The position numbers and the translations under genes were made by a program. The notes below the pieces were generated by a model that worked only from the letters and a program-made list of their open reading frames with translations, was not told where the DNA came from and ran no database searches. A stretch of DNA of 5,194 bases from JBOGZI01 sp050697275 (lineage in GTDB: Bacteria; Actinomycetota; Thermoleophilia; Solirubrobacterales; 70-9), in assembly GCA_050697275.1 (NCBI GenBank), contig JBOGZI010000061.1:1-5194 (forward strand). Direction: 5' to 3'. This document shows positions 4,552-5,194 of this stretch, piece after piece (within the stretch, counting starts at the first letter, position 1; each line of letters opens with the position of its first letter).

Positions 4552-5194
4552 GCACCGATTCCAAGCTGGCTCCCGAGGCTCCAGGGTCCCCCACTGACGC
4601 GATCGCTTCGAGGACGGTCGAGGGCTGGTCTGCGCTCTTCCGGGCGGAACGCCTCCTCTTCGCCAAGCATTTGCTCCGCTTCCTCTCGTTCCCGATCTTC
4701 TTGCACCTCTTCGCCAAGCATTTGCTCCGCTTCCTCTTGTTCCTGATCTTCTTGCACCTCTTCTTCTTGCCGGTCGTTGCCCCCGCCACCCCGGAGGACG
4801 GAGCAGCCGGTTGGATGGTCGGTGACTGGGTGGGCGGGGGCGGGGGCGGGAACTGAATGGGCGGGGGCCGCATCTCCGCGACGGTGTCGATCACGAACGG
4901 CCCCAGATGAACGGTCGAGGTCCAGTTGCCGGCGTTGTCGCGGGTCCTGAGGTGGAAGTAGTGCGAGCCGTCCGCGAGGACTGGGCTGGTGGTGCCGGTG
5001 GCATCCTGCTCGGCGTCCTTGCTCAGGTCGGGGGTCGTGCTCGGAGAGGTGTTCCACTCGTAGGAGAAGCCGTCGACCCCGGAGGGGGAGTCGGAGGCGC
5101 CGGTGAAGGTCACCTCGACCGTGGTGTCGCTGGAGGCGACGTTCGGGGTGTGCGAGGGGCTGGAGACGGTGGGGTCGGTGGGGGGCGTCGAGTC
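4547..5194 (-). CDS. Exported Ig-like repeat protein, C-terminal end (runs off right edge)
   Basis: The last 215 residues of a larger protein; the frame is open to the window edge with no start needed. Residues 1-104 (DSTPPTDPTVSSPSHTPNV ... NAGNWTSTVHLGPFVIDT) are one Ig-like/FN3-like beta-sandwich unit, of the type seen in long cell-surface repeat proteins of actinobacteria. SGVDGFSYEW and SHYFHLRTRDNAGNW are its most recognisable strands. A proline-rich linker (about 110-128, with six Pro in a row) follows. Next comes a very basic tail (about 143-186) with two 17-residue repeats, CKKIRNKRKRSKCLAKR and CKKIGNERKRSKCLAKR, and then about 29 neutral residues to the TGA. No transmembrane helix or sortase signal is seen at this end, so the Lys/Arg tail could be what holds the protein to anionic wall polymers; that is inference. 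The N-terminal part, and whether it carries an enzyme domain, is unseen. Confidence 0.85.
   Translation of the reverse strand, partial: DSTPPTDPTVSSPSHTPNVASSDTTVEVTFTGASDSPSGVDGFSYEWNTSPSTTPDLSKDAEQDATGTTSPVLADGSHYFHLRTRDNAGNWTSTVHLGPFVIDTVAEMRPPPIQFPPPPPPTQSPTIQPAAPSSGVAGATTGKKKRCKKIRNKRKRSKCLAKRCKKIGNERKRSKCLAKRRRSARKSADQPSTVLEAIASVGDPGASGASLESVR
4655..4756 (-). repeat. Two tandem 51-bp repeats encoding the basic Cys tail
   Basis: Two head-to-tail 51-bp copies (4655-4705 and 4706-4756) differ at only two positions. Each encodes 17 residues with the pattern C-KK-x-RKRSKC-LAKR, so the unit is in frame. Both differences change the protein (Arg/Gly and Lys/Glu). The close match suggests a recent duplication by slippage or unequal exchange. 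Confidence 0.9.
4828..4850 (+). other. G-quadruplex-prone tract
   Basis: The plus strand has five runs of three to five G separated by single bases, opposite the codons for the proline-rich linker. Such single-base loops favour a stable quadruplex. The G-rich strand is the template of the minus-strand gene, so the structure would form in DNA, not in that gene's mRNA. Confidence 0.5.

Noticed and set aside
4431..5057. Other open frames across the right-hand exported-protein gene, on both strands
   Set aside because: They break the Ig-like domain sequence or encode repetitive Phe/Leu-rich or Gln/Glu-rich shadows of the 51-bp repeats.

Overview
The window is GC-rich, with G/C at most third codon positions. 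It has several GTG starts, few strong Shine-Dalgarno sites and many short secreted proteins. This suits a high-GC actinobacterium. The repeated-domain fragment at the right end, its Lys/Arg/Cys tail and the uncharacterised secreted protein at 1391-2149 point to Thermoleophilia (Solirubrobacterales-like), but this is recalled family resemblance, not a search result.

Left part (1-1374): the 5' end of a family GT4 glycosyltransferase gene lies on the minus strand and runs off the left edge. A divergent two-gene unit follows on the plus strand: a 92-residue zinc-ribbon protein and a small lipoprotein whose start overlaps the preceding stop (GTGA).

Middle (1391-3744): a secreted protein of unknown function on the minus strand is divergent from a two-gene plus-strand unit. 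That unit is a 66-residue AtzG/GatC-like small subunit with a GTG start, overlapped by ATGA with an amidase-signature enzyme that has an intact Lys-Ser-Ser triad. The 54-bp divergent gap carries a TACTCTA element that reads as a -10 box on both strands.

Right part (3745-5194): a 237-bp gap is rich in repeats, with a 20-bp palindrome on the amidase stop codon, a TAGC-rich near-palindrome, three copies of a 14-15 bp motif and a small hairpin. Beyond it lies a gene for a 178-residue secreted protein with three DGNG motifs. It converges on the 3' end of a large exported Ig-like repeat protein (minus strand, entering from the right edge). That protein ends in a proline-rich linker and a basic tail made of two 17-residue Cys-containing repeats.

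The clearest functional unit is the small subunit plus amidase, probably a heteromeric amide hydrolase of unknown substrate. The remaining genes form no recognisable pathway; four of the eight encode exported or lipid-anchored products. I found no RNA genes, CRISPR arrays, insertion sequences or transposase genes. No complete new system is evident. The best leads are the three-copy motif array, the AtzG-like/amidase pair and the shared bidirectional -10 element.
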